Below, piece by piece: positions 5,680 to 6,548 of a DNA stretch of 6,548 nt. The notes under the pieces are model-generated. The model saw only the letters and a program-made list of their open reading frames with translations, did not search any database and was not told the DNA's origin. Each line of letters opens with the position of its first letter. Position 1 is the stretch's first letter. The position numbers and the translations under genes are program-made. Source of the stretch: an uncultured Clostridia bacterium (GTDB taxonomy: Bacteria; Bacillota; Clostridia; TANB77; CAG-508); contig CANPWI010000076.1 of assembly GCA_947584125.1 (NCBI GenBank), forward strand, positions 1-6,548, in the 5' to 3' direction.

Positions 5680-6548
5680 ATGATAGATGGTAAAGAATTA
5701 AAAGAAAAATTATTTGTAAAAAAAGAAAATGGATGGAAAAATATAGACGATACACAAATGAAAGAAATTTTTGAATATTGTGATGGATATATAAATTTTT
5801 TAAACAATGCAAAAACTGAAAGAGAAGTAGTAGCTTATGCTAAAAATTTAGCTGAAGAAAATGGATTTAAAGATATATCAAAATGTAATAATTTAAAACC
5901 AGGAGATAAGGTATATAGTATTAACAGACAAAAAAGTATGTTCATGGCAGTTATTGGAGAAGAAGACATTGAAAATGGAATAAATATAATTGGAGCACAC
6001 GCAGATTCTCCAAGACTTGACTTAAAACAAAATCCAATATATGAAGACGGAGAAGGAGTATATTTAAAAACACATTATTATGGAGGAATAAAAAAATATC
6101 AATGGACAACAATACCACTTGCAATACATGGAGTAATAATTAAAAAGAATGGAGAAAAAATAGAGGTAAGAATAGGAGAAGATGAAAAAGAACCTATCTT
6201 CACAATTACAGATTTATTACCACATTTAGCTCAAGAACAAATGGAAAGAAAATTAAAAGAAGGAGTAAAAGGAGAAGAGCTAAATTTATTAATAGGTAGT
6301 ATTCCTTATCAAGATAATTCAGTTACAGAAGCAATTAAATTAAACACATTAAACATATTAAACGAAAAATATGGAATAGTAGAAGAAGATTTATTTAGTT
6401 CAGAAATAGAAATAGTACCAGCATTTAAAGCGAGAAATATGGGATTTGACTGGAGTATGGTTGCAGGATATGGTCAAGATGATAAAGTATGTTCATATAC
6501 ATCAATGACAGCAATGATGACAATAGAAAAACCTAAAAAAACAGCAAT
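5680..6548 (+). CDS. apeA: M18 family zinc aminopeptidase (3' end outside window)
   Basis: The 289 codons visible here are open to the window edge; M18 enzymes usually have about 430-480 residues, so roughly the last third is missing. M18 enzymes are cytoplasmic dinuclear zinc peptidases, often dodecameric tetrahedra, that remove N-terminal residues, typically acidic or hydrophobic, during peptide recycling. The block GAHADSPRLDLK begins at 105 and supplies the first zinc ligand, H107. HYYGG (132-136) matches the family's YGG motif. GQDDKVCSYTS (265-275) carries the aspartates D267/D268, one of which should bridge the two metals. The later catalytic glutamates and the last histidine ligand lie beyond the window. 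The start has AAAGGAGAG (5663-5671) overlapping the ychF stop, and only 15 bases separate the genes, so co-transcription is likely. The apeA symbol (rather than the apeB branch) rests on the DSPRLDLK and DDKVCSYTS wording and is less sure than the family. Confidence 0.9.
   Translation, partial: MIDGKELKEKLFVKKENGWKNIDDTQMKEIFEYCDGYINFLNNAKTEREVVAYAKNLAEENGFKDISKCNNLKPGDKVYSINRQKSMFMAVIGEEDIENGINIIGAHADSPRLDLKQNPIYEDGEGVYLKTHYYGGIKKYQWTTIPLAIHGVIIKKNGEKIEVRIGEDEKEPIFTITDLLPHLAQEQMERKLKEGVKGEELNLLIGSIPYQDNSVTEAIKLNTLNILNEKYGIVEEDLFSSEIEIVPAFKARNMGFDWSMVAGYGQDDKVCSYTSMTAMMTIEKPKKTA

Noticed and set aside
1..6548. Search for CRISPR arrays, insertion sequences, attachment sites or phage genes
   Set aside because: No spaced direct repeats, transposase or integrase motifs, or terminal inverted repeats were seen. 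All genes have similar codon use.

Overview
The window is AT-rich (about 30 % G+C by eye). It uses AGA for most arginines, ATA heavily for isoleucine, TGG for tryptophan, and A/T at third positions. Strong AGGAGG-type ribosome binding sites and TATAAT promoters with 17-base spacers point to a low-GC Gram-positive bacterium, most likely a Clostridia-like or related gut Firmicute. The standard stop codons and the absence of in-frame TGA argue against a UGA-recoding mollicute. No species can be named from the sequence.

Layout: bases 1-113 are a structured leader. It is followed by rpsO (ribosomal protein S15), an intrinsic-type hairpin, a long nested hairpin, and pnp (polynucleotide phosphorylase), which is the classic rpsO-pnp pair. 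A strong extended -10 promoter then precedes a membrane-anchored family 2 glycosyltransferase with a QxxRW motif. A perfect A-stem-T terminator follows, shared with a small minus-strand gene for a cysteine-rich membrane protein of unknown function. The largest non-coding stretch (4346-4572, 227 bases) carries two well-formed divergent promoters and a 12-base palindrome. Rightward from it lie ychF (ribosome-associated ATPase) and, 15 bases further on, the start of an M18 zinc aminopeptidase gene that runs off the window at 6548.

How it fits together: S15 and PNPase are an expression pair in which both products are known in other bacteria to control their own mRNA. Both expected control points show clear RNA structure here. 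One is a leader whose loop can pair with the rpsO Shine-Dalgarno region. The other is a roughly 75-base, nearly continuous hairpin just before the pnp ribosome binding site. YchF and the aminopeptidase are probably co-transcribed. The glycosyltransferase and the small membrane protein are the accessory-looking genes.

I did not find an obviously new multi-gene system. The window is mainly conserved housekeeping DNA. The items most worth a second look are the two RNA leaders and the unrecognised 96-residue membrane protein.
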